Source: Corynebacterium flavescens
Lineage (GTDB): Bacteria; Actinomycetota; Actinomycetes; Mycobacteriales; Mycobacteriaceae
Length of the DNA: 64,000 nucleotides
Reading direction: 5' to 3'
NCBI RefSeq assembly: GCF_008693105.1
Contig: NZ_VXKK01000046.1
Coordinates: 24,051-88,050 of the forward strand
The notes below the pieces were generated by a model that saw only the letters and a program-made list of their open reading frames with translations, did no database searches and had not been told where the DNA came from. Positions 25,879 through 36,082 of this stretch are shown piece after piece (within the stretch, counting starts at the first letter, position 1; every line of letters begins with the position of its first letter). A program made the translations under genes and the position numbers.

Positions 25879-26642
25879 TAGCCCTCACCACCTTGAGAGT
25901 GGATGCATCCAGTACTCGAGTCCTCGGCGACGACGCGGGAGACAGGGGAGAGGCGCCACGTCAGCGCCTTGTCCAGTCGCGGGGATAGGTAGCGCAGCAG
26001 TAGAAGCAGGAAATAGGCACTAAGCGCCACGACGAGCAACTGTTGCGGGAATAGCACGCCGGCTAGTATCCCGAAGATGGCTGCGCTAACAGGCAGTGAA
26101 AAGTCGCGATTATTCTGAAAGCAGTCGATAGCAAGAACCACGAAAAGCGCCACGAGCGCGAAGTCGAGGCCCTGAACACTGGGCGGAATAATCTGGCCAG
26201 CTAAAGCGCCTATGAGGCCGCCTCCCACCCACAGGGACTGGCAGAAGACCTGGATGGTGAGAAGACGGGTGCCGCTGGGAACGTCACCGCGCGGTAGGGC
26301 GGAGACGATGGCATAGGCTTCGTCGGTAAGCGCGTAGGTGGAATAGGCGCTGCCGAGGCGGTTTTTGATCTGTTGGCGTGGGAACGTCAATCCGTAGAAT
26401 ACGTGCCGGAAGTTGACCATGAAACCCGTCAGCGCGGAGGCGAGGGCGCTGGTGCCACCGGTGACCATGGTGATGGCGAGGAACTCCATCGAGCCGGCGT
26501 AGATGACGAAGGAGAACACCGGTGCCCACCACCACTCGAAGCCTGACTGCACCAATAGGATCCCGAAGGCTATACCAAGAGGCACTACCCCTAGCGCCAA
26601 CAACCAGGCATCCTGCAGACCTTTTCTCACTTCCTGAAGCAT
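25878..26642 (-). CDS. brnF: Branched-chain amino acid exporter, large subunit (AzlC/BrnF)
   Basis: 254 residues with about seven membrane segments: GIAFGILLVQSGFEWWWAPVFS, YAGSMEFLAITMV (AzlC signature) and MVNFRHVFYGLTFP, followed by YALTDEAYAI. In C. glutamicum brnFE is paired with a divergent lrp gene; here none is present, as the upstream neighbour is yqgE in the same direction after 57 bases. Regulation is therefore unclear. Confidence 0.85.
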   Translation of the reverse strand: MLQEVRKGLQDAWLLALGVVPLGIAFGILLVQSGFEWWWAPVFSFVIYAGSMEFLAITMVTGGTSALASALTGFMVNFRHVFYGLTFPRQQIKNRLGSAYSTYALTDEAYAIVSALPRGDVPSGTRLLTIQVFCQSLWVGGGLIGALAGQIIPPSVQGLDFALVALFVVLAIDCFQNNRDFSLPVSAAIFGILAGVLFPQQLLVVALSAYFLLLLLRYLSPRLDKALTWRLSPVSRVVAEDSSTGCIHSQGGEG

Positions 26643-26699
26643 AGGCTAGATACTAACGCATTAGATGCGCCGCATAATTCCGCAGGGTCAGAGCAGCGG

Positions 26700-27296
26700 C
26701 TAGTTATCCTCGAGGTTGGCCGGATAGGTGGAGTAAAGGGGAAGAGGCATGGGCTGGCGCTTCATAACATCCGCCCACAGATCGGCGCCGCCGGGCGTGA
26801 TGACGTCCTGCGCTAGGGCAGGAGCCACAAACCAATCGCCGCGCTCAATCTCCTCATCCAATTGCCCCGGCGCCCATTCGGCGTAGCCGGCGAACATGCG
26901 CATGCCAGTGACCAGCTCGGCCACCTCCTCGGGCTCGGAACGCAGATCCACGTGAACAAGGCGCGGGGCCAGCCGGTTGATCTGTGTGTGCTCGTCGATA
27001 TTGACGCCCTGCTTGGTCATCCCAAGGCCCACCACGGACTGCTGGTTGAGCGGACCCCCGATGTAGAGCGCCTGCGGCTTGCTCACCACGGGGAGCCACT
27101 CGGGCAACACGTTGAATAAAGCCACCTCGGAGCGCTTACTGAGATCGACACCGAAAGTGAGCATGTCATTGTGCTCAATGACGAGGACGACTGAGCGGGA
27201 GAACTGTGGCGCGAGGATCCCCGGAGCGGCCACCAGAAGCTGTCCGGGTGCGGGTTCGTTGCGCTCGAGCGCGTTAAAGAGTCTATCTGCGTACAT
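26700..27296 (-). CDS. YqgE/AlgH family protein (DUF179)
   Basis: 198 residues. Hallmarks: GQLLVAAPGILAPQFSRSVVLVIEHN, LYIGGPLNQQSVVGLG, MRMFAGYAEWAPGQLDEEIERGDW. The function of the family is unknown. The start ATG (27294–27296) is 4 bases after the stop of the CCA-adding enzyme gene, so the two are probably co-transcribed. Confidence 0.82.
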   Translation of the reverse strand: MYADRLFNALERNEPAPGQLLVAAPGILAPQFSRSVVLVIEHNDMLTFGVDLSKRSEVALFNVLPEWLPVVSKPQALYIGGPLNQQSVVGLGMTKQGVNIDEHTQINRLAPRLVHVDLRSEPEEVAELVTGMRMFAGYAEWAPGQLDEEIERGDWFVAPALAQDVITPGGADLWADVMKRQPMPLPLYSTYPANLEDN

Positions 27297-27300
27297 ATTG

Positions 27301-28734
27301 TTACTTAGACTCCCACCACTGGCGCAACTTCGCAATCGCCTCTTCTCTATCGAGGGGGCCATGTTCGAGCCGCTGTTCCTTCAAGAAGGCCCAGGCCTGG
27401 CCTACCTCGGGCCCGGGCGAAAGCCCGAGAATCCGCATGATCTCGTTGCCATCCAGGTCTGGGCGGACGCGAGCTAAGTCCTCCTGCTCCTCAAGCACCT
27501 CGATGCGATGGACCAATTCGTCGTAGGTGCGCTGCAGACGCCGGGCTTTGCGCTCGTTGCGGGTGGTGCAATCCGCGCGCACCAGCTTGTGGAGCCGCGG
27601 CAGGAGCTCACCGGCATCAGTAACGTAGCGGCGCACCGCTGAGTCCGTCCACTGGTTCTCCCCAAAGCCATGGAAGCGCATGTGCAGATAGACCAGCTGC
27701 CCGATCTCCTCAATTATGGCCTTGGGGTACTTGAGCTTCTTCAGGCGACGACGCGCGAGTTTAGCCCCCACGACCTCGTGATGGTGGAAAGTAACCTTGC
27801 CCGAGGAGGTATCGCGGGTATCGGGCTTGCCAATATCGTGCAGCAAGGCGGCCCAGCGCAGCACGAGGTCGGGGCCGTCCTCCTCCTGCTCGACCGCTTG
27901 GCGCAATACGGTGAGCGAATGGGCGTAGACATCCTTGTGCTGGGCGTGCTCATCCGGAGTCATATGCAGTGCCGAGATCTCGGGGAATACATAATCCGCG
28001 ATACCGGTATCAACCAATACGTCGATGCCGTCCCAGGGAGCAACGCCACACATGAGTTTGTCTAGCTCCGCGTGGACTCGCTCGACGGTGATGCGCTGGA
28101 TCTCGCCGGCCATCTCATGCATAGCGGCCAAGACTCGGTCCGCTACGCGGAACTCGAGCTGCGAAACGAAGCGAGCGGCACGCAACATACGCAGCGGATC
28201 ATCGTGGAAAGACACTTCTGGCGCGGCCGGGGTATCTAGGACCCCAGCAGCCAGATCCTGTAGGCCACCCATAGGATCGTGGAACTGGCTGGTGCCGTCC
28301 GCGCGCAACTCGATGGCCATGGCATTGACCTTGAAATCGCGGCGAATGAGATCACCCTCGAGGGTATCGCCGTAGACGACCTCGGGATTGCGCGAGTCCC
28401 CATCGTAGGTGTCGGCGCGGAAAGTGGTGATCTCGATCTGCTGGCCCTTGAAAGCCGCAGAGACCGTGCCGAAATCTATCCCCGTGTCCCACACGGTCTC
28501 CGCCCACTCCTCGAGGATCTCTTTGACCACTACTGGGCGGGCCGGAGTGGTGAAGTCAAGATCGTGGCCCAGCCTGCCCAGCATGGCATCACGCACCGAG
28601 CCTCCGACGAGATAAAGCGGGAAGCCGCGCTCGGCAAAACGCGAAAGGAGGCCGGCCAACAGGCCACTGAGCGAGGAAGCGGTGCTGTCCGCGCGGGCAA
28701 GTACGCCGATTAGCTGAGTGTCCTGAGAATTCAC
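27301..28734 (-). CDS. cca: CCA-adding tRNA nucleotidyltransferase
   Basis: 477 residues. Class II nucleotidyltransferase: [49 protein letters not shown], and a C-terminal HD domain with LLHDIGKP and [16 protein letters not shown]. It adds or repairs the tRNA 3' CCA. The proposed start is GTG at 28732–28734; only 28 bases separate it from the divergent NUDIX start and no Shine-Dalgarno sequence is seen, so a leaderless transcript is likely. Confidence 0.88.
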   Translation of the reverse strand: MNSQDTQLIGVLARADSTASSLSGLLAGLLSRFAERGFPLYLVGGSVRDAMLGRLGHDLDFTTPARPVVVKEILEEWAETVWDTGIDFGTVSAAFKGQQIEITTFRADTYDGDSRNPEVVYGDTLEGDLIRRDFKVNAMAIELRADGTSQFHDPMGGLQDLAAGVLDTPAAPEVSFHDDPLRMLRAARFVSQLEFRVADRVLAAMHEMAGEIQRITVERVHAELDKLMCGVAPWDGIDVLVDTGIADYVFPEISALHMTPDEHAQHKDVYAHSLTVLRQAVEQEEDGPDLVLRWAALLHDIGKPDTRDTSSGKVTFHHHEVVGAKLARRRLKKLKYPKAIIEEIGQLVYLHMRFHGFGENQWTDSAVRRYVTDAGELLPRLHKLVRADCTTRNERKARRLQRTYDELVHRIEVLEEQEDLARVRPDLDGNEIMRILGLSPGPEVGQAWAFLKEQRLEHGPLDREEAIAKLRQWWESK

Positions 28735-28762
28735 GGGTGTGAGTCTACTACGATTGAGGGCG

Positions 28763-29431
28763 ATGACTAACCACAAACAAGGCGCCTTTCGCGGCTCCGA
28801 CACCCCGGGAAGCCCCCAGGGTGAGGGCCAAGGGAAAGGACAGGGCCGCAACCGCCGCCGTCGGCGCAAGCGTGCGGATAACCGTAACCGCCGCCCGCAG
28901 CGCCACCAACAGGGCGGCAATACGCGCATGATCACGCGCGACGAGACCTCCGCCGGTGGTCTCGTGGTCTCTGGCCTGGCCGAGGCCGTTTCCCCCGAAG
29001 GAGACGTCGATCTCTCGCGCATCTACGTAGCACTTATCGGGCGGCTCGACCGCCGCGGCAGGCTGCTGTGGTCGATGCCCAAAGGGCACGTAGAAAACGG
29101 CGAAAGCAAAGATGTCACGGCCGAGCGCGAGGTCTGGGAGGAAACCGGCATCAACGGCACGGTCTTCGCCAGCCTCGGCGTCATCGACTACTGGTTCGTC
29201 TCCGAGGGCGTGCGCATTCACAAGACGGTGCATCACCATCTCCTGCGCTTTGTTGACGGCGTAATGAATGATGAGGACCCAGAAGTCACCGAGGTTTCTT
29301 GGATTCCTGTTTCCGAGCTCATCGAGCACTTGGCCTATGCGGACGAGCGCAAACTCGCGCGCATAGCCCACGATCTTCTGCCCGATCTCGCCCGAAAGGA
29401 AGCCGCAGCGGGAAAGGCAACCCCGCGGTGA
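28763..29431 (+). CDS. NUDIX hydrolase with a basic N-terminal tail (MutT4-like)
   Basis: 222 residues. Residues ~1–55 are Gly/Gln/Arg-rich with a run of arginines, suggesting a disordered nucleic-acid-binding tail. The NUDIX box begins [20 protein letters not shown] and continues TGI, matching Gx5Ex7REUxEEx. The position between cca and the DUF6049 gene matches Mycobacterium Rv3908. The substrate is unknown. The start ATG follows GAGGGCG. Confidence 0.85.
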   Translation: MTNHKQGAFRGSDTPGSPQGEGQGKGQGRNRRRRRKRADNRNRRPQRHQQGGNTRMITRDETSAGGLVVSGLAEAVSPEGDVDLSRIYVALIGRLDRRGRLLWSMPKGHVENGESKDVTAEREVWEETGINGTVFASLGVIDYWFVSEGVRIHKTVHHHLLRFVDGVMNDEDPEVTEVSWIPVSELIEHLAYADERKLARIAHDLLPDLARKEAAAGKATPR

Positions 29432-31671
29432 CGCGCCCCAGACTCTATCGCCGGGGCAGGACCGCCGCGGCCACCGCCGCTACAGCGGGCTTGCTGGCGC
29501 TTAATGCGCCTTGGGCGGGTGCAAACACGGTCGAGGGCCCGCAGTTTAGCCCCGCAGCAGTAGTCGATACCCAGCAGTGGTCTGCGGCAAGGGCCTCCGA
29601 CGAGCTTGACTTCGACCTCCTAGACGCCCAGCCCATCTCGGTGGGAGATGCCATGCACCTGCGCTTCCTCCTGCACAATCCGACTTCCTCTACCGTGGAT
29701 GATCTCCAGATCACCAGCCGCCGCGGCGATGCCGTGGCCTCCACCGACAGCGCTAGGGAGCAGTTGGCGGGCGGCGCCTTCCCTTACTTCGGGGCCTCCA
29801 CCACGGCGGATTCCCTGGCGCCGGAGGAGACCAAAGAGGTAGAGCTCATCGTGCCGACTGCCTTGGCCGATGAGACCACCTTGGCCATCGATGAGCCTGG
29901 CGCCTACCCGCTGATGTTTACGCTCACCGGCTCCCGCGATGGGCAGGCCACGAGCTTTGCAGAGGAGCGCCTGATCTACGACGTCGCGCCTTCCGCCACC
30001 CCAGAACCAGGACAAGAACCAGAACAGGCCACACCACAACCGGACCAAGCCGTGCAACAAGATCCACCTCAACAGCACGCGTTGACCGTGGTCTATCCCA
30101 TTACCTCGGAGATCGACATCGTCCCTGGTGATACCGGTGGAGAAGGCCTCATTTTGAGCAATGACAACCTAGCCTCAGAGCTCGCGGAAGGTGGGCGCTT
30201 GAGCGCCCTGCTCGACTCCTACTTCTCCCATAACCTGCGCGGCGCGGGCTGCGTGGCGCTCGACCCAGCCCTGATCGATACCGTGGACCGCATGGCCAGG
30301 GGCTATACCGTCAATCAGACCAGGCCTTCCGTTGCCCAGCGCCCCCAGCGCCTGCGCGATTCCTGGTTCGATTCCGATCGCGATACCCGCGGAGAGCCCG
30401 GGACAGGCTCGCAGGCGGCGGCGGCGTGGCTGGCCCGGCTGAAGAATCTCGACTGCACCATGACCATGCCCTGGGCCAACTCCGATGCCTCGGCCGTGGC
30501 CCACACCAACAACGGCTTCCTCAAGTACGAGGCCACTCAGCGTGGGGCGGAGACTATCGAGCGCATCACGGGCAAACCCGTAAGCACTGATCTCCTCGCG
30601 GTGGGTTCGGGCTATATCTCGCAGTCCCTCGACGTGCCCACCCTGGTGGCTAACAACTCCCAGTGGAAGGGCAGGGCGGCTACTTTCGACGCCTCCCTGG
30701 GCGCGCTGCTGGCACATACCGGCAGCAAGCCGCAGACGGTGGGCTATTCCAACCCGCAATTGCGCTATGACTACTCCATGGACTCAGGCCTCTCGCGGGC
30801 CTTGAGCGGTGCCGCCGGCTTATCCGTGGCTGCGCGGGCCGGGGATACCGTGGCGAAGCTACCCAACTACCAGGGGGAAAGCGCGGCACAGGCGGCGCTC
30901 GATGCCGCGCAGAGCCTGGTGGACTCGGGGACCTCGACTGCCAGGGGCGTCGCCCAGCTGCCCATCGAGGATCAGGATTCCGCCCAGCCGGGCAGCCCCT
31001 ATGCGGATCCGGCAGCCTTTAGTGATGCTGAGATTGTGCGCGTGGAGCAACAGGCGCGCTATACCGACGATCTCACCAACATCATGGTCAATGACCCATC
31101 CATCGCGCTTACCCGCTACGGCTTCACGCTGCCTCTGCGCCGCGGGCTCATCTCTTCCTTTTCCATCACCGATCGCGCCACGAGTGCGCAGTTCTCTGAG
31201 GCCGTGGCCACGTCCAATGAGCGCCTCGAGAAGCAATCCGAAATGCTGCGTGAGCTGCGTGATTCGGTCTCCCTTATCCCCCCGGGCAACGTTTATACGC
31301 GTGTTTCCGAGTCGTCGCCGCTGCTCATCGTGGCCGAGAACGGTCTGCCTTTGCCGGTGGAGGCGCGCATGCTTTACGAAGCCTCCGATGACAGCGTCCT
31401 CAACACACCGGCCACTGTGCGCATTCCGGCCAAAGGCTCGATTACCGTGTCCATGACGGCTTCAATGCCCAATGACACCGACCGCTCCGATATCCGGTTG
31501 TGGCTGGCGACACCTAATGAATCGACCATTTCCCAGCCGATCAATATCGCTGTGCAGACGCGGGCCGGTATCCTAAGCGTGTATGGCGTCGGCGTAATCG
31601 CCGCGCTCGCACTGGTTCTGGCCACGTTGTTCCGGCTCGGAAAGAAGAAAAAGAATAGGCGACAAAGATAG
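29428..31671 (+). CDS. DUF6049 family secreted/membrane-anchored protein
   Basis: 747 residues. A GTG start overlaps the NUDIX stop (GTGA). The protein has an N-terminal signal sequence (basic RPRLYRRGR, then an Ala/Leu-rich core) and a C-terminal membrane segment ([18 protein letters not shown]) followed by a Lys/Arg-rich tail, so most of it is extracytoplasmic. Corresponds in position to Mycobacterium Rv3909, between mutT4 and murJ. A Pro/Gln-rich linker occurs near residues 190–215. Probably linked to cell-envelope assembly; no enzymatic motif recognised. Confidence 0.8.
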   Translation: MTRPRLYRRGRTAAATAATAGLLALNAPWAGANTVEGPQFSPAAVVDTQQWSAARASDELDFDLLDAQPISVGDAMHLRFLLHNPTSSTVDDLQITSRRGDAVASTDSAREQLAGGAFPYFGASTTADSLAPEETKEVELIVPTALADETTLAIDEPGAYPLMFTLTGSRDGQATSFAEERLIYDVAPSATPEPGQEPEQATPQPDQAVQQDPPQQHALTVVYPITSEIDIVPGDTGGEGLILSNDNLASELAEGGRLSALLDSYFSHNLRGAGCVALDPALIDTVDRMARGYTVNQTRPSVAQRPQRLRDSWFDSDRDTRGEPGTGSQAAAAWLARLKNLDCTMTMPWANSDASAVAHTNNGFLKYEATQRGAETIERITGKPVSTDLLAVGSGYISQSLDVPTLVANNSQWKGRAATFDASLGALLAHTGSKPQTVGYSNPQLRYDYSMDSGLSRALSGAAGLSVAARAGDTVAKLPNYQGESAAQAALDAAQSLVDSGTSTARGVAQLPIEDQDSAQPGSPYADPAAFSDAEIVRVEQQARYTDDLTNIMVNDPSIALTRYGFTLPLRRGLISSFSITDRATSAQFSEAVATSNERLEKQSEMLRELRDSVSLIPPGNVYTRVSESSPLLIVAENGLPLPVEARMLYEASDDSVLNTPATVRIPAKGSITVSMTASMPNDTDRSDIRLWLATPNESTISQPINIAVQTRAGILSVYGVGVIAALALVLATLFRLGKKKKNRRQR

Positions 31672-31678
31672 CTCCTCT

Positions 31679-34600
31679 ATGACTAAAGATCTAGGCCATT
31701 CGGCCAACCCCCAGGGAATAGGAACCGAGTCGGTGGAGGCAAGCACCGCCGCCACTACAGCTCCGAGTTCCTCGATCGGAGCACGCCGGCGAATTGTGAC
31801 TGCCTCGCCTCCCGCGCCCGTGCCGGATCGCCGCAGTGCTCCCGCTAATCAGACAGGCCCTGTCGCTCCTGTGGAGGATAAGTCCGCGCTGCGCCGAATC
31901 AGGGCCCAAGCTTCGGACACAGATTCTGCCTCCGCCTCAACCTCAGCGGCGGGGGAGGAGTCAGCGCAACAGCGCTCGGACTCCGACAGCTCTGTGGTGC
32001 GTGCCACTGGGTCAATGGCTCTGGCCACGATGATCTCCCGCATCACCGGCTTCCTGCGCAATGTACTGATCGGTTCCTCGCTCGGCCCGGCTATTTCCTC
32101 CGCGTTTACCACCGCAAATCAGCTGCCGAACCTCATCACCGAAATCGTCTTGGGCGCGGTGTTGACCTCTCTGGTGGTCCCGGTTTTGGTGCGTGCGGAA
32201 AAGGAGGACGCCGATCGCGGCGAGGCCTTTGTCCGGCGCCTGTTTACACTCGCTTTCTCCTTGCTCGGCATCATCACCATCGCTTCCTGCATCTTTGCCC
32301 CGCAGCTGACCATGATGATGTTGCCGGAAGATGGCAAGGTCAACGGCATCCAGGCCACCTCCTTCGCCTTCCTCCTGCTGCCGCAGATCTTTTTCTACGG
32401 GCTCTTCGCCCTCTTCCAAGCGGTGCTTAATACCAAGAATGTTTTCGGTCCCGGTGCGTGGGCGCCGGTGCTCAATAACATCATCTCCATCGCTGTTCTC
32501 GTGGCCTATCAGCTGGTTCCCGGTAGCCTGCATCCGCAGGCGCCCTCGCCGGTGAGTGATCCTCACGTGCTGCTGCTGGGCTTGGGCACCACCCTCGGTG
32601 TGGTCTTGCAGTGTCTGATTCTCTTCCCCTCCCTCAAGAAGGCGGGGATTAACCTGCGGCCGCTGTGGGGCCTCGATGATAGGCTTCGGCAGTTTGGCGG
32701 CATGGCGCTGGCCATCGTGGCCTATGTGGCCATCTCGCAGCTGGGCTACGTCATCACCACGCGTGTGGCCGCTACTGCCGATGCGGGTGCTCCCTTTACC
32801 TATCAGCAGGCCTGGCTGCTCTTGCAGGTTCCTTATGGCGTCATCGGCGTCACCCTGCTGACGGCTATCATGCCGCGCCTGTCCCGCAACGCAGCCGACG
32901 GCGACGTTAAGGCCGTGGTCAGGGATCTCACGCTCGGCACCAAGCTGACCTTCATCGCGCTGATTCCCGTGGTCGTCTTCATGACCGGCTTCGGAATCCC
33001 CATTACCCGCGGCCTTTTCCAATACGGTCAATTCGATAGCGCGGCGGCGGAGCTACTCGGCCTGACTTTGAGCTTCTCCGCCTTCACGCTCATTCCTTAT
33101 GCCTTGGTGCTTCTGCACCTGCGCGTGTTCTATGCCCGCGAAGAGGCGTGGACGCCGACGTTCATCATCGCCGGGATCACTTTCACCAAGATCGTGCTCT
33201 CCCTGCTGGCGCCGCACGTTGCGGACTCCCCGCAACGCGTGGTGATCCTCCTGGGTACTGCCAACGGCTTCGGTTTCATCGCCGGTGCGGTCATCGGCGG
33301 CTTCCTGCTCAAGCGCAAGCTCGGCAGCTTGGGTGGGCGCGCGGTCATGGCCACCACGGCCTGGGCCACCTTCTCCTCCCTCATCGGCTTGGGAGTGACC
33401 TATCTGCTCAGCCTGGCGTTGAATGCGGTGCTTCCTGCGGATCTTCCGGGCATCGTGGTCCTCGTTCGCCTAGCGGTCTACGGGCTCACCTTCGTCGTCG
33501 TCACCGGGTTGGTGCTTTCGCGCTCCGGCCTGCCCGAGGTGGTCAACTTGGGCCGCCAGCTCCAGCGCATCCCTGGGCTTTCTCGCATCATCAAGATCGA
33601 CGAGGCCGCGGCAATCGAGGTCGAGGCCCCGGATATGCAGGAGATCCAGCCCATCTTCAACCAGGATGCCTTCAACTCCTCTCCCATCCCGCCACCCATG
33701 TCTGCCGGCATCGTCCGCGGTCCGCGGCTGGTGCCTGGCGCACCGGTCTCGGATGGCCGCTTCCGCCTGCTCCATGACTGCGGTTCCGTCCCCGGCGCCC
33801 GTTTCTGGCAGGCCCGGGAGCAGGAAAGCGGGCGCCTGGTCTCCCTGACCTTCGTGGATACCACCGGCGAATCCCCGCTGGCTCCGGCACCTCCGGCCAT
33901 TGCGGCCCGGCGCTCGGCCGCGGTATCGCGCAGCACTCGCCGTCTGGCAGAGCTTAACCTCGACTCCGTGGCGGATAATGTCGATATCTTGTCCTATCGT
34001 TCCGGCTGCCTCGTGGTCGCCGATTGGGTCGAAGGCACCTCGCTCAAGGCGGTCGCCCAGGCAGGCGATTTGGATCCGCACGCGGTGGCGCATGCTCTGT
34101 CGAAGCTGGTGGCGGATACCACCACGGCACACCACAACCACCTCGTCTTCGGCCTCGATAACCGGGACCGGATTCGGATCTCTACGGACGGCGTCGCCAA
34201 GCTGGCCTTCCCCGCCGTCTTGGAGCGCAATACCCCGGCCAAGGATGCCGAGGCCATCGCGTCGGCCATCTCCTTGTTGGTGGATGCCACCAGCCCCACC
34301 CCGGAGGTGCTGCGCTCGATCGCGGAGGATGCAGCGCAGGTCAAGCCTGTGCCGCAGGGACAAGAGACACAAGCTACCGAGGGTGCGGTATCTACGGAAG
34401 GCACAGAAGACACAGAATCCGAGGCCCCGGCGGATACTACGCTGCGCGAGATAGCCCGGCGTCTGGAGGCCTATGCCCACGAGGAGGAGCCGGATGGCAC
34501 CATCGTGGAGGAGAAGCTCTCCATCGCCCAAGAACCCACGCATAAGGTCAGCGAGCCTGAGGCAACCACCGGTTTTGGCGGGCGCGGATACTCCGGGTCC

Positions 34601-35170
34601 GGGGTCTTTATCATCGCTTTCCTGGCTACGATCTTCGTCGTGGGCATGGCGGCACTGACCACGTGGATCATGTCACTCATTGGTAACGGCGACTCGAATT
34701 CGCCGGTTGATTCCGACTCACTCAAGCAAGAGACCAGCACTGCGCGCATGGCCCCAGCGGTGTTGTTGCGGGAGGATAGTGCGCTGAGCGTTCCGGAAGG
34801 TGCCCAACAACCTGCGCTGATCGACAACGCCTCCGCACCGGCCTGGTCCACGCAGGAGAAGGGGAGTGGGGTGCTGGTCAAGCTCAGCGAACCGGCGCAG
34901 CTTAGCGTCATCCAGCTCTCGCAATCCTCGTCGCAGGGCGCGCAGTTTGAGGTCTATGGAGTGCATTCCGCCTCCTTCGACCCTGCTAATCCCACACCGG
35001 CCACCTTGCCGCTGCTCGCGGCAGGGGAGTTCGAATCCACCCAGGCCGATTTCGAGCTGCGGGAGTCCGCGGAATCCTTCGACTCCGTCCTCGTCCTCAT
35101 CACCCAATTGCCGGAATCAGGTACCGCAACATTAAGTGATGTGCAGATCATCGGGCGGCCGCACAGCTAG
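31679..35170 (+). CDS. murJ: Lipid II flippase MurJ with C-terminal pseudokinase and extracellular domain
   Basis: 1163 residues, about twice a typical MurJ. Order: a Ser/Ala-rich disordered tail (~1–105); the MviN/MurJ membrane domain (~106–640; RATGSMALATMISRITGFLRN, FTTANQLPNLITEIVLGAVL); a protein-kinase-like cytoplasmic domain (~685–935) lacking the HRD and DFG motifs; a membrane helix (~977–1000); and a β-rich C-terminal domain (~1025–1163). The same plan is known for Mycobacterium MviN, whose pseudokinase binds FhaA when phosphorylated. It flips lipid II for peptidoglycan synthesis. It starts 7 bases after the DUF6049 gene. Confidence 0.9.
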   Translation: MTKDLGHSANPQGIGTESVEASTAATTAPSSSIGARRRIVTASPPAPVPDRRSAPANQTGPVAPVEDKSALRRIRAQASDTDSASASTSAAGEESAQQRSDSDSSVVRATGSMALATMISRITGFLRNVLIGSSLGPAISSAFTTANQLPNLITEIVLGAVLTSLVVPVLVRAEKEDADRGEAFVRRLFTLAFSLLGIITIASCIFAPQLTMMMLPEDGKVNGIQATSFAFLLLPQIFFYGLFALFQAVLNTKNVFGPGAWAPVLNNIISIAVLVAYQLVPGSLHPQAPSPVSDPHVLLLGLGTTLGVVLQCLILFPSLKKAGINLRPLWGLDDRLRQFGGMALAIVAYVAISQLGYVITTRVAATADAGAPFTYQQAWLLLQVPYGVIGVTLLTAIMPRLSRNAADGDVKAVVRDLTLGTKLTFIALIPVVVFMTGFGIPITRGLFQYGQFDSAAAELLGLTLSFSAFTLIPYALVLLHLRVFYAREEAWTPTFIIAGITFTKIVLSLLAPHVADSPQRVVILLGTANGFGFIAGAVIGGFLLKRKLGSLGGRAVMATTAWATFSSLIGLGVTYLLSLALNAVLPADLPGIVVLVRLAVYGLTFVVVTGLVLSRSGLPEVVNLGRQLQRIPGLSRIIKIDEAAAIEVEAPDMQEIQPIFNQDAFNSSPIPPPMSAGIVRGPRLVPGAPVSDGRFRLLHDCGSVPGARFWQAREQESGRLVSLTFVDTTGESPLAPAPPAIAARRSAAVSRSTRRLAELNLDSVADNVDILSYRSGCLVVADWVEGTSLKAVAQAGDLDPHAVAHALSKLVADTTTAHHNHLVFGLDNRDRIRISTDGVAKLAFPAVLERNTPAKDAEAIASAISLLVDATSPTPEVLRSIAEDAAQVKPVPQGQETQATEGAVSTEGTEDTESEAPADTTLREIARRLEAYAHEEEPDGTIVEEKLSIAQEPTHKVSEPEATTGFGGRGYSGSGVFIIAFLATIFVVGMAALTTWIMSLIGNGDSNSPVDSDSLKQETSTARMAPAVLLREDSALSVPEGAQQPALIDNASAPAWSTQEKGSGVLVKLSEPAQLSVIQLSQSSSQGAQFEVYGVHSASFDPANPTPATLPLLAAGEFESTQADFELRESAESFDSVLVLITQLPESGTATLSDVQIIGRPHS

Positions 35171-35204
35171 CTCCAAGCCAGTTCCCCGCATCCTCTACTC
35201 ACAT

Positions 35205-35256
35205 CCCCGTCGCCACCGTTTCTCTCTCGGAGTACGGTGGCGATGGGCATTTTAAA
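35205..35256 (+). terminator. Rho-independent terminator after murJ
   Basis: CCCGTCGCCACCGT (35206–35219) pairs with ACGGTGGCGATGGG (35234–35247) around a 14-base loop, followed by CATTTTAAAA. Ends the NUDIX–DUF6049–murJ unit. Confidence 0.85.
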
Positions 35257-35309
35257 ACCCTCCTCACCGTGGTTTTCCCTTAGTTTTCGCGTTGATTTTA
35301 CTTCAAGTG

Positions 35310-35337
35310 TTGACTAATTCGTGGGGAAGAGTACAAT
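35310..35337 (+). promoter_or_regulatory. Vegetative promoter of the yceI gene
   Basis: TTGACT (35310–35315), a 16-base spacer and TACAAT (35332–35337), close to the SigA consensus. Transcription would start near 35344, leaving a ~30-base leader with TAGGAG before the ATG. Confidence 0.7.
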
Positions 35338-35375
35338 GCCTGTTGATACGTCACCAACCAACTTAGGAGATTTAA

Positions 35376-35909
35376 ATGTCTAACCTTGCAGGCACCTGGA
35401 CCCTCGACCCCGCTCACACCTACATCGGCTTTATTGCACGTCACGCCATGGTCACCAAGGTCCGCGGCAAGTTCGAGGACTTCGAAGCCTCTTTCACCGT
35501 CGCCGAGAACATTGATGATTCCACGGCAAAGGCAACCATCAAGGCAGCCTCCATCAACACCGATAACGCCGACCGTGACAATCACGTCAAGAGCGATGAC
35601 TTCTTCGCAGTAGAGAAGTTCCCCGAGCTGACCTTCGTCTCCACCGGTTTCGACGTCGACGCACAAGGCAACGGCACCGTCACCGGCGATCTCACCATCA
35701 AGGGTGTCACCAAGTCCGTCACCCTTGACGTCGAGGCAGACGGCGTGGCTGAGGATCCCTTCGGCAACACCCGCTTCGGCTTCGAGGCTAAGACCAAGAT
35801 CAACCGCATAGACTTCGGCATCGACTTCAATGCTCCCCTGAAGACCGGCGGCGTGCTCCTCTCCGAGGAGATTCGCATTGAAATCGAAGGCTCCGCCATC
35901 AAGCAGTAG
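35376..35909 (+). CDS. YceI family lipid-binding protein
   Basis: 177 residues. Hallmarks of the YceI lipocalin-like β-barrel: WTLDPAHTYIGFIARHAMVTKVRGKFEDF, DNHVKSDDFF, ELTFVSTGF, TVTGDLTIKGVTKSVTLDVE. No signal peptide is visible, so the actinobacterial form is likely cytoplasmic. The family binds isoprenoid or polyprenoid chains. Monocistronic between two terminator-like structures. Confidence 0.9.
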   Translation: MSNLAGTWTLDPAHTYIGFIARHAMVTKVRGKFEDFEASFTVAENIDDSTAKATIKAASINTDNADRDNHVKSDDFFAVEKFPELTFVSTGFDVDAQGNGTVTGDLTIKGVTKSVTLDVEADGVAEDPFGNTRFGFEAKTKINRIDFGIDFNAPLKTGGVLLSEEIRIEIEGSAIKQ

Positions 35910-35995
35910 CGCAAATACCTCAGGGCTCGGTACATTTCTTCATCCTCATCGACAGCGGCATGCTGTTGAGAAGGAGGGCGATGCGAATGTAGCGA

Positions 35996-36020
35996 GCCCT
36001 TATCCTTATGTTTTAAGGGC
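35996..36020. terminator. Weak hairpin between yceI and pepN
   Basis: GCCCTTA (35996–36002) and TAAGGGC (36014–36020) form a 7-base stem with an 11-base loop. No proper T-tract follows, so terminator function is uncertain. Confidence 0.3.
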
Positions 36021-36082
36021 CTTCTAGCTTGGGGCACGGCCCTGTCGCCGCGAGGAACCCTGGGCAACTACCATTGGCCACC

